64,000 nucleotides of DNA from Pseudophaeobacter flagellatus (GCF_021228235.1 NZ_JAJQRG010000008.1:62001-126000), one strand, 5' to 3'. Counted from the stretch's first letter, positions 16,254 through 25,012 are shown. Made by a program: numbers and translations. Notes: generated by a model from the sequence alone, not told the origin.

Positions 16254-16638
16254 GCTCTCGGGTCCCCGTCGTGCGCGCCTGTCTATGACATCGCTGATAG
16301 ATGTCATCTTCCTGTTGTTGCTGTTTTTCATGCTGACCTCGACCTTTTCCAAATACGGTGAGGTAGAGCTGATGGCGGCAGGCGCGGCTACCGGAGAAAC
16401 CGGCGCGGCGGAAGACCGCAATCGGCTGTTTGTCAGTCTCGGCGGTGATGGTTTGGCGCTGAATGGGCAACCGGTTGATCTGGGGCGGATCGCGGATCTG
16501 GTGCGCAGCCAGCCGCAAGACAGTCGTGGCCATCTGGTGTTGATCAGCCCGGATGCGGCTGCCACGGCGCAGCAGTTGGTCGATCTGTTGGCGGCGCTGC
16601 GCCAGGTGAAAAACCTGCAGACCGTGGTGCTGGGCTGA
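16243..16638 (+). CDS. exbD: ExbD/TolR family protein, first copy
   Basis: About 131 residues from ATG 16243, inside the 3' end of exbB; the longer frame upstream of it is only exbB read in another frame. A single N-terminal membrane helix carries the family aspartate in LIDVIFLLLLFFML, the proton-carrying position. A periplasmic domain follows with VDLGRIADLVRS and LVLISPDAAATAQQLVDLL. It forms the stator with ExbB. The stop shares a base with the next exbD start (TGATG). Confidence 0.9.
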   Translation: MSVKLSGPRRARLSMTSLIDVIFLLLLFFMLTSTFSKYGEVELMAAGAATGETGAAEDRNRLFVSLGGDGLALNGQPVDLGRIADLVRSQPQDSRGHLVLISPDAAATAQQLVDLLAALRQVKNLQTVVLG

Positions 16639-17024
16639 TGCAGTTGAAACCGCGCATCCCGATGCCAAAAGAGCCAACAATTGCCCTGATCAACATCGTC
16701 TTTCTGATGCTGATCTTCTTTATGATTGCAGGCACTCTGGCGCCGCCGCTGGACAGGGATCTGACGCTGATAAAAACTGCCGATCTGGAGGGGCGTGAGC
16801 CCCCGGATACGCTGGTGGTGCATGCGGATGGGCGGCTCACGCTGCGGGGCGCACCCATCGCGGATGCTGGTGGCTATGTCGCTGGTTTGTCGCCCGAGGC
16901 CCGCGCGGTGGTCAGAATTGTGCCGGATCAGGCGCTGCCAGCCAGGGAACTGGTGCAGGTCGGCAACACCCTGCGCGCCGCGGGAGCCCAGCGGGTGGTG
17001 CTGATCTCAGAGCGGGCGTTGTGA
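16638..17024 (+). CDS. exbD: ExbD/TolR family protein, second copy
   Basis: A 128-residue second ExbD with one N-terminal membrane helix, IALINIVFLMLIFFMIAGTL. Where the first copy has Asp in LIDVIF, this one has Asn in LINIVF, so the usual proton-carrying aspartate is replaced. The periplasmic part has the normal ExbD outline (VRIVPDQALPARELVQVGN). It probably forms a heteromeric stator with the first copy, which is inference from the tandem arrangement. Start ATG 16638, stop overlapping tonB. Confidence 0.88.
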   Translation: MQLKPRIPMPKEPTIALINIVFLMLIFFMIAGTLAPPLDRDLTLIKTADLEGREPPDTLVVHADGRLTLRGAPIADAGGYVAGLSPEARAVVRIVPDQALPARELVQVGNTLRAAGAQRVVLISERAL

Positions 17025-18001
17025 GCAGGGTGGCGCAGATGGTGCCTCCCTTGGGGCATGCGGTACCGCGCTCTTTCCTGGCGGCGTTGGTGGCCCTGGT
17101 TCTGGCCTTTGGCCTGCATGCGGCCTTTGCCCTGCACGATACTGGCGCGACCGTGCAGCGGGCGGGCGGGCGGGCGGCGCTTGCGGCGCAGGGCAATAGT
17201 TTTGTCAATTTGGCCGCCGGGATCGAAACTCCGGTCCCAGCCCCGGATCATACCGCGACGATCCCTCCGGTTGCGGCTTCGGTGCCGCAGCAAGCGGTCC
17301 CCTCTACAGTCGCCGCAACATCGCCTGCGACATCCGTCAAGGCGGCTGCGGCCCTGCCAATCAAGCCGGTCCGGGGCGGGGTGCCTCTGGTTGCCGTGAC
17401 GCCCGATGCAGCGGCTGATGAGGTCGCCACCCCGACGGTCACGCCCCGGCCGACCAGGCTGTCAAGGCAACAGCCGCAGCTGTCAGAGCCGCAAAGCCCG
17501 GCGGTGACAGACTCGCTGCGCCCACCGCAACGTCTAGCAGAACAGGCGCCACAGCAGCGCATAGCCCCACAGGTCCCCCCCCGCGATCCCGCCACAACGT
17601 CTGGCGCAACAGCCGCCCCAGAGGCCCAGCAGCCGCGCGGCAATAGCACAGCCAGCGCCAAACAGGGGGCGGAAACATCCAACAGCCGCCCCGCTGGAGG
17701 TCAGGCCGCCAAAACGGACGGTACGGCGCAGGTTCAGGGCAATGCGGCAGCCAGCAATTACCCAGGTCTGGTCATGCGCCGGATCCAGCGGGCCAAGCGG
17801 CGTGCCACTGTACGCGGTGTTGCAATGGTGCGGTTTCGCATCGGGGCAGGTGGCGGATTGGCAGGCCTGAGCCTGGCGCGCAGTTCCGGCTCGGACAAGC
17901 TGGACCGGATTGCCCTGGATCAGGTTCGCCGCGCGGCCCCCTTTCCGCCACCGCCTGTCGGCGCGCGCACCAGCTTCACCGTGCGGATCAAAGGCAAGTG
18001 A
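17021..18001 (+). CDS. tonB: TonB energy transducer
   Basis: A 326-residue protein. The N-terminal membrane anchor is at about residues 20-38 (LVALVLAFGLHAAFALHD). A long periplasmic linker rich in Pro, Ala, Thr and Gln follows. The C-terminal TonB domain is at about residues 245-325, with YPGLVMRRIQRAKRRATVRG and ARSSGSDKLDRIALDQVRRA. It contacts the plug of HmuR and transmits energy from ExbB/ExbD. The GTG start at 17021 overlaps the exbD stop. The linker is longer than in E. coli TonB, common in alphaproteobacteria. Confidence 0.9.
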   Translation: MSRVAQMVPPLGHAVPRSFLAALVALVLAFGLHAAFALHDTGATVQRAGGRAALAAQGNSFVNLAAGIETPVPAPDHTATIPPVAASVPQQAVPSTVAATSPATSVKAAAALPIKPVRGGVPLVAVTPDAAADEVATPTVTPRPTRLSRQQPQLSEPQSPAVTDSLRPPQRLAEQAPQQRIAPQVPPRDPATTSGATAAPEAQQPRGNSTASAKQGAETSNSRPAGGQAAKTDGTAQVQGNAAASNYPGLVMRRIQRAKRRATVRGVAMVRFRIGAGGGLAGLSLARSSGSDKLDRIALDQVRRAAPFPPPPVGARTSFTVRIKGK

Positions 18002-18024
18002 GGTGGCAAAGGGGTGCAGCCCGT

Positions 18025-18036
18025 ATTTGATCAAAT
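18025..18036. promoter_or_regulatory. Perfect 12-base palindrome upstream of the CoA transferase gene
   Basis: ATTTGATCAAAT is a perfect palindrome 86 bases before the next start codon, in the only intergenic gap between tonB and the CoA transferase gene. It could be an operator. It does not fit the FNR/FixK consensus, which needs four bases between the half sites. No regulator is encoded beside it. Confidence 0.3.
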
Positions 18037-18122
18037 CGTTGCAGCCCCCCGACTCTCTGGGCTAAACAGCAGGCAGGATCACGCGCGCGGGTCACCCGGC
18101 CCGTGCAATAGGAGAGATGCCC

Positions 18123-19235
18123 ATGACCCCGCTTTCTGGCCTCAAAGTTGTTGAACTGGCACGTATCTTGGCAGGCCCCTGGATAGGCCAGTCACTGGCG
18201 GACCTTGGTGCCGAGGTAACCAAGGTCGAAAGCCCTGACGGCGATGATACCCGTCATTGGGGGCCTCCCTTCATTGAACGCGGCACCGACAAATCGGCGG
18301 CCTATTATTACTCGGCCAATCGCGGCAAGAGCTGCGTGATTGCCGATTTCCGCACCGAGGAAGGCCGCGCCACCGTGCTGGAACTGGTACGCGATGCCGA
18401 CATCCTGGTGGAAAACTTCAAGGTGGGGGGGCTGGCGAAATACGGGCTCGACTATGCCAGCCTGGCCAAGGTCAACCCGCGGCTGATCTATTGTTCCGTC
18501 ACGGGCTTTGGCCAGGATGGCCCCTATGCCAAACGCGCGGGCTATGATTTCCTGTTGCAGGGCATGTCGGGTCTGATGTCGATCACCGGTGAACCTGACC
18601 GCGAACCACAAAAGGTTGGTATGGCGATTACCGATGTGGTGACCGGGCTTTATGGCACCATTGGCATTCTCGCCGCCGTGGAACAGCGCCACACAACCGG
18701 CCGTGGGCAGCATGTTGATATGTCGTTGCTGGACTGCGCCACTGCAATCCTGGGCAATCAGGCGATGAACTATCTGGCGACGGGTGAGAGCCCAACCCGG
18801 CGCGGCAACAGTCATCCCAATATCGCCCCCTATCAGGTCATGGCGGTACAGGATGGGCATGTGATCCTGGCGGTGGGCAATGATGGCCAATTTCACCGGC
18901 TTTGCGATGTGCTGGGCCTGCCGGGGATCAAGGATGATGTGCGCTTTACCTGTAATCAGCAGCGGGTGGCCAACCGCGAGGCGCTGACCAGCCTGCTGGA
19001 AGGCGTGGTCGCCAGCTGGCGGCAGGTGGATCTGTTGGCAGCGCTGGAGGCGGCAACCGTACCCGCAGGCCCGATCAATACCATTGGCCAGGCCTTTGAT
19101 GATGCGCAGATCAAGCACCGCGAGATGCAGATCTCGCCCGAGGGAATTCCCGGTGTGCGCGGCCCCTGGCGGTTTTCTGATGCTGAACTGGCGCTGGATA
19201 AATCGGCGCCGGTACTGCCCAAGACAAAGGCGTGA
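18123..19235 (+). CDS. CaiB/BaiF family (class III) CoA transferase
   Basis: Transfers CoA between acyl-CoA and a free carboxylic acid in the cytoplasm. The N-terminus LSGLKVVELARILAGPWIGQ and the block NRGKSCVIADFRTEEGR are family-typical. The catalytic aspartate is in KVGMAITDVVTGLYG. The sequence is nearest in feel to succinate-hydroxymethylglutarate/glutarate CoA transferases. I place the start at ATG 18123 because AGGAGAG (18110-18116) is at proper distance from it but touches the ATG at 18117. The C-terminus stops at APVLPKTKA, about 25 residues short of the usual end. Substrate unknown; a CocE-type hydrolase gene follows. Confidence 0.92.
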   Translation: MTPLSGLKVVELARILAGPWIGQSLADLGAEVTKVESPDGDDTRHWGPPFIERGTDKSAAYYYSANRGKSCVIADFRTEEGRATVLELVRDADILVENFKVGGLAKYGLDYASLAKVNPRLIYCSVTGFGQDGPYAKRAGYDFLLQGMSGLMSITGEPDREPQKVGMAITDVVTGLYGTIGILAAVEQRHTTGRGQHVDMSLLDCATAILGNQAMNYLATGESPTRRGNSHPNIAPYQVMAVQDGHVILAVGNDGQFHRLCDVLGLPGIKDDVRFTCNQQRVANREALTSLLEGVVASWRQVDLLAALEAATVPAGPINTIGQAFDDAQIKHREMQISPEGIPGVRGPWRFSDAELALDKSAPVLPKTKA

Positions 19236-19379
19236 TCGGATAGGCCCGCCTGTGGCCTTGCGGTGCGCGGGGCTCGGGCAGAGATCCAGCGGATGTCGTG
19301 TTTGGTGTGGCATCTGCGGCTGCCAGAGGTCAGGCTGAGCAAACTGCGCTGCAATATTTGAGAAGAAAGCGAGACCCCA

Positions 19380-21365
19380 ATGCCCTGTGCCTATGACGTG
19401 ACCGAGACCGCCTGGATCCCTCTGCCTGACGGGCGCCGCTTGGCGGCGCGGCTCTGGTTGCCGCAGGCCGTCGAGCCCGTGCCGGCCATTCTGGAATATC
19501 TGCCCTACCGCAGGCGCGACGGCACCGCGCCGCGTGATGAGACGACACATACGGTCTTTGCCAGCGAAGGCTATGCCTGTATCCGCGTTGATATTGCCGG
19601 GTCCGGCGATAGCGAAGGCAGTTTTGACGATGAATATTCGGAACAAGAGCTGAGCGACGGAGAGGCGATCCTGGCCTGGATCGCGGCCCAGGACTGGTGC
19701 GATGGCAATATTGGCATGATCGGCATTTCCTGGGGTGGCTTCAACGGCTTGCAGCTGGCTTATCGGCGGCCAGAGGCGCTGAAGGCGGTGGTCTCGGTAG
19801 CTTCGACCGCAGATCGGTATGCGGATGATATCCACTATATGGGGGGCTGCCTGCTGAGCGATAATGCCAACTGGGGTGCCCAGATGTTTGCCTATCAATC
19901 GCGTCCGGCTGACCCGCTGAACCGTGCGAATTGGCGTGCAGACTGGATCGCGCGGATGCGGGATATGCCCTTTATGGCTGCAGACTGGCTGCGCCATCAG
20001 ACTCGCGACAGCCAGTGGCAGCACGGATCGGTCTGCGAGGATTGGGCGGCGATCACTGCGCCGGTTCTGGCGATCACCGGCTGGGCGGATGCCTATGTCA
20101 ACACGCCCTCGGCGCTGGCCGCCAACCTGACTGCACCGACCAAGGCGCTGGTTGGCCCCTGGGAACACCGCTATGCCCATATCGCCAAGATCGCCCCGGC
20201 GGATTTCCATGGCGAGGTGCTGACCTGGTTTGATCAGTACCTGCGCGGTCAGGACAGCGGCGCAGCTGCCCTGCCGGACTATCGAGTCTACATGCAGGAA
20301 CATTTCAACCCGAGCCAGCAGAACAAGCCGCGCCAGGGCCGCTGGGTGGCCGAGGCGCGGTGGCCCTCGCCCAATATGACGGATCGGGTGATGCACCTTG
20401 GCCCACAGGGGTTGCAGGCTGAACCGGCCAGCGGGGAACAGCGGATCAGCAATCCGGCGACCCTCGGGCAGGAGAGTGGCTATTTCTGCGCCGGGATGCG
20501 GTTTGACAACGAACTGCCGGGGGATCAATCAAGTGATGATGCACTGTCGGCCTGCTTTGACACAGCGCCGCTCGCGGCACCTTTGGAAATCCTTGGGCGG
20601 CCACGGTTGCGGGTGGAGTTCAGCGTTGACCGGCCGGTGGCGCAGCTGGTGGCGCGCTTGTGTGATGTTTCCCCCGAAGGAGTGTCCCAGCGGATCAGCT
20701 TTCGCCCCCTGAACCTGACCCATCGTGACAGCCATTCCGCGCCACAGATGCTGGTGCCGGGGCAGCGCTACAGTGCCGAGATCGAGCTGAACGAATGCGC
20801 CCATCACCTGCGCACCGGGCATCAGCTGCGGCTGGCCCTGTCGACATCCTACTGGCCGATTGTCTGGCCCGCACCACAGGCGGCAGAGATCACGTTACAT
20901 CTGGAGGGCTGCGCCCTCACCCTGCCGCAGCGCCAAGTCGCTGCAGAAATCGCGCCGCAAAACCCTGGCGCGCCCCGCGCCTATCCCACCCTGCAAAGCG
21001 AGGTGCTGCGGGCCGCCAGCGGCACATCAGAGCGCACAACCCGTGCAGATGGCACCTTGATGCTGGATACCTTTGATGACTATGGCAAGGCCCGCGATCC
21101 CTATCATGGCATGGTGGTGGGCAGCCATGTGACAATGCACTATGCGATCCACCCCGATGATCCGGCCTCGGCCGTCTTTGCCAGTGATTGGAATTTTACC
21201 TTCGAGCGCGAGGGCTGGCAGGTCTCGATTGATACCGAAAACAAGATGACCTGCGACACCGAAAACTTTCACCTATGGCGACGGGTGACCGCCCGCGAAG
21301 GGGCCGAGGGCACAGAGGTTCTGGTCAAGGAATGGCAAGAAACCATCCCGCGCGGCTTTTTATGA
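19380..21365 (+). CDS. CocE/NonD family hydrolase (peptidase S15-like)
   Basis: A 661-residue serine hydrolase with an alpha/beta-hydrolase domain and a C-terminal jelly-roll domain of the X-Pro dipeptidyl-peptidase type (from about residue 345). The nucleophile elbow is GISWGGFNG near residue 118. The probable acid is in ITGWADAYVN and the histidine in GPWEHRYAH. The family includes cocaine esterase, glutaryl-7-ACA acylase and peptidases; the substrate here is unknown, but an ester or amide of a carboxylic acid would suit the CoA transferase upstream. No signal peptide is visible. A 144-base gap separates the two genes, and a strong terminator follows. Confidence 0.9.
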   Translation: MPCAYDVTETAWIPLPDGRRLAARLWLPQAVEPVPAILEYLPYRRRDGTAPRDETTHTVFASEGYACIRVDIAGSGDSEGSFDDEYSEQELSDGEAILAWIAAQDWCDGNIGMIGISWGGFNGLQLAYRRPEALKAVVSVASTADRYADDIHYMGGCLLSDNANWGAQMFAYQSRPADPLNRANWRADWIARMRDMPFMAADWLRHQTRDSQWQHGSVCEDWAAITAPVLAITGWADAYVNTPSALAANLTAPTKALVGPWEHRYAHIAKIAPADFHGEVLTWFDQYLRGQDSGAAALPDYRVYMQEHFNPSQQNKPRQGRWVAEARWPSPNMTDRVMHLGPQGLQAEPASGEQRISNPATLGQESGYFCAGMRFDNELPGDQSSDDALSACFDTAPLAAPLEILGRPRLRVEFSVDRPVAQLVARLCDVSPEGVSQRISFRPLNLTHRDSHSAPQMLVPGQRYSAEIELNECAHHLRTGHQLRLALSTSYWPIVWPAPQAAEITLHLEGCALTLPQRQVAAEIAPQNPGAPRAYPTLQSEVLRAASGTSERTTRADGTLMLDTFDDYGKARDPYHGMVVGSHVTMHYAIHPDDPASAVFASDWNFTFEREGWQVSIDTENKMTCDTENFHLWRRVTAREGAEGTEVLVKEWQETIPRGFL

Positions 21366-21370
21366 TCCAC

Positions 21371-21420
21371 GGCGGGGCCGGGGGCGGGGGCAAAGCACTC
21401 TGCCTCGGCCCCGCCCTTTT
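21371..21420 (+). terminator. Rho-independent terminator after the CocE/NonD hydrolase gene
   Basis: A perfect 10-base stem, GGCGGGGCCG at 21371-21380 with CGGCCCCGCC at 21406-21415, is followed by CTTTT. It sits five bases after the hydrolase stop and faces convergent nadC, so it should end the plus-strand transcript. Confidence 0.85.
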
Positions 21421-21448
21421 CACCTGCATTCCGGGGATGGGCGCGTCG

Positions 21449-22300
21449 TTAAAAGTCGAGCCCCAGATCTAGCGTCTGCGCCGAATGGGTCAGCGCGCCG
21501 GATGATATGTAATCAACCCCCGTCGCGGCGACCTCGGCAATGCGGCCCAGGGTCATATTGCCTGAGGCTTCGCTCACCAGTGTGCCTCGGGTCAGGGCAA
21601 CGGCGCGGCGCAGATCTTCGGTGGTCATGTTGTCCAACAGCACCACATCTGCGCCACCAGTCTGCAGAACCTCTTCCAGCTGCGCCAGCGTGTCGACCTC
21701 GATTTCCACCTTCATCATGTGGCTGACGCTGGCTTTGGCGGCGTTCAGGACTGCCGTGATGCCACCGGCAGCAGCGATGTGGTTGTCCTTGATCAGGATG
21801 GCATCCGACAGGCCAAAGCGGTGGTTGGCGCCACCGCCATGCACCACGGCCTGCTTTTCCACCATTCGCAGCCCCGGTGTGGTCTTGCGGGTGCAGGTGA
21901 TGCGGGTCTGGGTGCCCTTGGTTTCGGCGACGAAGCTGGCGGTGAGGCTGGCAATGCCCGACAGACGGCCAGCAAAGTTCAGCGCGACCCGTTCCCCCGA
22001 CAGGATGGATGCGGCGGCACCTTCGATGGTCATCAGCAGGTCGCCCGGCGCGCAGGGGCTGCCATCCTCAATCCGCGTGACAATCTGCAGTGTAGGATCC
22101 ACCAGTTGAAAGGCGAGGCGGGCGATCTGCATGCCCGAGACCACGCCCGGCTGGCGGGCGTTTAGTCGCGCCTTGTACCGGGTGGCAGGCGGGATCACCG
22201 CGCGGGTGGTGATATCGCCGTTTTGTCCCAGATCTTCCAGCAGGGCGGCGCGCACCAGCGGCTCTATCAGCAGATCGGGCAGGGGAGATTGGCGGAGCAT
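21449..22300 (-). CDS. nadC: Nicotinate-nucleotide pyrophosphorylase (quinolinate phosphoribosyltransferase, carboxylating)
   Basis: Converts quinolinate and PRPP to nicotinate mononucleotide, the third step of de novo NAD synthesis. About 283 residues from ATG 22300, preceded by AAAGGA; the longer frame upstream runs into nadB and is not used. Family motifs are LEDLGQNGDITT, the catalytic TRKTTPGLRMVEKQAV, HRFGLSDAILIKDNHI, EVEVDTLAQ-like (seen as EIEVDTLAQLEE) and DVVLLDNM, with the closing SSGALTHSA. It is the last gene of nadA-nadB-nadC. Confidence 0.97.
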   Translation of the reverse strand: MLRQSPLPDLLIEPLVRAALLEDLGQNGDITTRAVIPPATRYKARLNARQPGVVSGMQIARLAFQLVDPTLQIVTRIEDGSPCAPGDLLMTIEGAAASILSGERVALNFAGRLSGIASLTASFVAETKGTQTRITCTRKTTPGLRMVEKQAVVHGGGANHRFGLSDAILIKDNHIAAAGGITAVLNAAKASVSHMMKVEIEVDTLAQLEEVLQTGGADVVLLDNMTTEDLRRAVALTRGTLVSEASGNMTLGRIAEVAATGVDYISSGALTHSAQTLDLGLDF

Positions 22301-22311
22301 GGGCTGTCCTT

Positions 22312-23904
22312 TCAAGAGGTCGAGAGCACCTGGTCGCGGATCGCATGGGCCGCATCCAGTGTGATACGGCTGCGCCGGGCAAAGGCGGGGTCGGCATTGG
22401 GATAATCGCTGCGGAAATGGCCGCCCCGGCTTTCGCGCCGTTGCAGGGCGCTGGTGGCGACCAGCGTCGCGGTGGCGCACATATTGAGAAAGGCCTCATC
22501 CTCTGCCTGATCGACCTCGAGCTGCGCCAGAATCCGCAGTGCGGTGGTCAGCCCGGCGGCGTCGCGGCGCATGCCCACATGGGCCGTCATGGTCTGGCGC
22601 AGGCATTGCAGCGCGGCAAGATCCATACCGGCCTCGCCTGTCGCGGGCGGGAATGCGGGATGCAACAGTGGCACCGTATCGGCGGCTGGCGGCGGGGCGA
22701 TACTGGCGGCAATGTCGGCAGCGGCCCGGCGCGCATAGACCAACGCTTCAAGCAGCCCGTTGGAGGCCAGGCGATTGGCCCCGTGCAGCCCGGTAGAGGC
22801 CGCTTCGCCGCTGACCCAAAGACGCTCCAGACTGGCGCGGCCCTGCAGGTCGGTCTGGATGCCGCCCATGTGGTAATGCGCGGCGACGGCCACCGGAATG
22901 GGATCTTTCACCGGGTCGATGCCTGCACGGGCGCAGGTTTCGGCTAGGGCAGGAAAGCGGCTGAGCACCTCAGCCCCCAGGGCTGTACGGGTGTCCAGCA
23001 TTGGTCGGCGTCCGGCCTGGGTTTCGGCAAAGATGCCACGGGCCACCACATCGCGCGGGGCCAGTTCTGCTTGCGGGTGCAGATCCTGCATGAAGCGGTG
23101 GCCCTGCGCATTGATCAGGATGGCTCCCTCACCGCGCAGGGCTTCGGTTGCCAGCGGCGCGGGATCCTCGCCGCAATCCACCGCTGTGGGGTGAAACTGG
23201 ACAAATTCCGCATCGGCAATCATGGCACCTGCGCGGGCGGCCAGGCCAATCACCTGGCCGCGGATGCGCGGTGGATTGGTGGTATGGGCAAATAGCCCGC
23301 CAGAACCGCCCCCCGCCAGAAGCACACCGGGGCAGCTGATCTGCACCGGCGCCGAAGGGCGATCAGCCCGGCGGATCCACAGGCCGGTGACGGTGTCGCC
23401 TTCGGTTTGCAGCCGCAGGGCCTCGGTGTTTTCAATGATCTGGATCGACGGGGTGGCGCGTACCGTCTGGATCAGGGTTTCCATGATCTGATGGCCCGCC
23501 TGATCGCCCTTAACCCGGACTACACGGGCGGCGGAATGGGCGGCTTCGCGGCTCATGACATAGTGGCCTTGCGGATCGCGATCAAAGGGCGCGCCAAGGG
23601 CCGTCAGGTCCAGAATGTGATCTCGTGCCATGCGGGTGACCATGGCTGCAACCTCGGGATCGACGGTGCCCGCACCGGCGGCTTCGGTGTCCTGCGCATG
23701 GGCTGCGGCACTGTCGGTCTTGGCCATGGCCGCCGCCACACCGCCCTGCGCCCAGGCAGAGCTAGCCCCCAGGCCCAAAGGCTCGGGTGAGATCATCAGC
23801 ACGGGGCGCGGTGCAAGTTCCAACGCGGCATAGAGCGCGGCAAGGCCTGCCCCGACGATCACGATGCGGTCCGTCGTCAAGGGGCTGCTGGGGGGGCTGC
23901 TCAT
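22312..23904 (-). CDS. nadB: L-aspartate oxidase
   Basis: Flavoenzyme that oxidises L-aspartate to iminoaspartate for quinolinate synthase. 530 residues, normal size. The FAD-binding motif IVIVGAGLAALYAALEL is at the N-terminus. SSAWAQGGVAAAM, VQFHPTAV and the flavin-end motif LHGANRLASNGLLEALVYAR are the succinate dehydrogenase/aspartate oxidase family signatures. The ATG at 23904 has no good ribosome-binding site of its own, but a five-codon leader frame with a good one ends exactly on it, so translation is probably coupled. It sits 12 bases before nadC. Confidence 0.96.
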   Translation of the reverse strand: MSSPPSSPLTTDRIVIVGAGLAALYAALELAPRPVLMISPEPLGLGASSAWAQGGVAAAMAKTDSAAAHAQDTEAAGAGTVDPEVAAMVTRMARDHILDLTALGAPFDRDPQGHYVMSREAAHSAARVVRVKGDQAGHQIMETLIQTVRATPSIQIIENTEALRLQTEGDTVTGLWIRRADRPSAPVQISCPGVLLAGGGSGGLFAHTTNPPRIRGQVIGLAARAGAMIADAEFVQFHPTAVDCGEDPAPLATEALRGEGAILINAQGHRFMQDLHPQAELAPRDVVARGIFAETQAGRRPMLDTRTALGAEVLSRFPALAETCARAGIDPVKDPIPVAVAAHYHMGGIQTDLQGRASLERLWVSGEAASTGLHGANRLASNGLLEALVYARRAAADIAASIAPPPAADTVPLLHPAFPPATGEAGMDLAALQCLRQTMTAHVGMRRDAAGLTTALRILAQLEVDQAEDEAFLNMCATATLVATSALQRRESRGGHFRSDYPNADPAFARRSRITLDAAHAIRDQVLSTS

Positions 23905-23918
23905 AGGGCGCGGGCCAT
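23901..23918 (-). other. Five-codon leader minigene overlapping the nadB start
   Basis: On the minus strand ATG at 23918 opens the frame Met-Ala-Arg-Ala-Leu-stop. Its TGA overlaps the nadB ATG as ATGA. GGAGAG (23925-23930) lies six bases before it, whereas nadB itself has no comparable site. It could deliver ribosomes to nadB by termination-reinitiation. This is inference from the sequence layout only. Confidence 0.4.
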
Positions 23919-23959
23919 GCTGTACTCTCCGGTCAGTGTCGCTGCGCGGGGTCCTGGGG

Positions 23960-25012
23960 TCAGATACCCAGCTTTTGCGATAGATCGATCATCTTTTGCA
24001 CCGCTTGGCGGGCGCCTTCAGCCACGGAGGGATCAACTTCGACCGGCTCTGACATGGTGTGCAGCGACCACAGGATTTTCTCAAGCGAGATCATCTTCAT
24101 ATAGGGGCACATATTGCAGGGGCCGACAAAATCCACCTCGGGCAGGCTGTCCGCGATATTCGAGGCCATCGAACATTCGGTGATCAGCAGTGCTTTTTCG
24201 GGCTTTTCATCGGTGACATATTTGATAATGCCGCTGGTGGAGCCGGAAAAATCCGCCTCGGCGACCACATCTGGCGGGCATTCAGGATGGGCAATCAGCC
24301 GGGTGCCTGGGTTCCATTCGCGGAACTCTCGCAGGTCCTTGGCGCTGTATTGCTCGTGCACGATGCAGGACCCTTCCCACCAGACGACATTTTTATGCGG
24401 CACATCCTTGGCCACGTTCTGCGCCAGATACTGATCGGGGGTCATGATCACCGTGTCGCTTTCCATCGCGCTGACGATCTGCGCCGCATTGGAAGAGGTA
24501 CAGCAGATATCTGAGGCGGCTTTGACCTCGGCGGTGGTGTTCACATAGGTGACCACGGGGGCCCCAGGGTAGCGTCGACGCATTTCGGCGATGCCCTCGG
24601 CGGTGATCGATTCCGCCAGTGAACAGCCTGCCTCCAGGTCGGGGATCAGCACGATCTTGTCCGGGCTGAGGATCTTTGAGGTCTCGGCCATGAAATGCAC
24701 GCCGCATTGCACGATGACATCGGCCTCGACGCGGGTGGCTTCGATCGCCAGTTGCAGGCTGTCACCCACCACATCCGCCACACCGTGATAGATTTCGGGG
24801 GTCATGTAGTTATGGGCAAGAATGACGGCGTTGCGTTCTTTCTTCAGGGCGTTGATGGCGGCCACATAGGGGGCGTGAACGGCCCAATCCATTGGTGTGA
24901 CCACGCGCTGCATGGTGGCATAGGTGTCTGACATTTCCTGCGCCAGGGCAGGATTGGGTGCCAGATCGTAATGAGCGGCGAGCTGATCGCGCATAGTTTG
25001 CAGATCAAACAT
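23960..25012 (-). CDS. nadA: Quinolinate synthase
   Basis: Condenses iminoaspartate with dihydroxyacetone phosphate to quinolinate, using a [4Fe-4S] cluster. 350 residues. The three expected cluster cysteines are visible in VQCGVHFMAETSKIL, in the HPECPPDVVAEADFSGSTS region, and in GPCNMCPYMKMISL near the C-terminus. AHNYMTPEI and TYVNTTAEVKAASDICCTSS are further family blocks. The start ATG 25012 has GAGGAT six bases upstream. It is the first gene of nadABC and diverges from tupBCA; a possible operator lies 20 bases upstream. Confidence 0.97.
   Translation of the reverse strand: MFDLQTMRDQLAAHYDLAPNPALAQEMSDTYATMQRVVTPMDWAVHAPYVAAINALKKERNAVILAHNYMTPEIYHGVADVVGDSLQLAIEATRVEADVIVQCGVHFMAETSKILSPDKIVLIPDLEAGCSLAESITAEGIAEMRRRYPGAPVVTYVNTTAEVKAASDICCTSSNAAQIVSAMESDTVIMTPDQYLAQNVAKDVPHKNVVWWEGSCIVHEQYSAKDLREFREWNPGTRLIAHPECPPDVVAEADFSGSTSGIIKYVTDEKPEKALLITECSMASNIADSLPEVDFVGPCNMCPYMKMISLEKILWSLHTMSEPVEVDPSVAEGARQAVQKMIDLSQKLGI

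Noticed and set aside
18020-18040. An FNR/FixK box at the palindrome upstream of the CoA transferase gene
   Set aside because: The consensus needs TTGAT and ATCAA separated by four bases; here the halves are fused, so it does not match.
18192-20528. A 778-codon minus-strand open frame
   Set aside because: It lies antisense to the CoA transferase and CocE-type hydrolase genes. It has a low-complexity, His/Arg/Gln-rich composition and no family motifs; long antisense frames are expected in GC-rich coding DNA.
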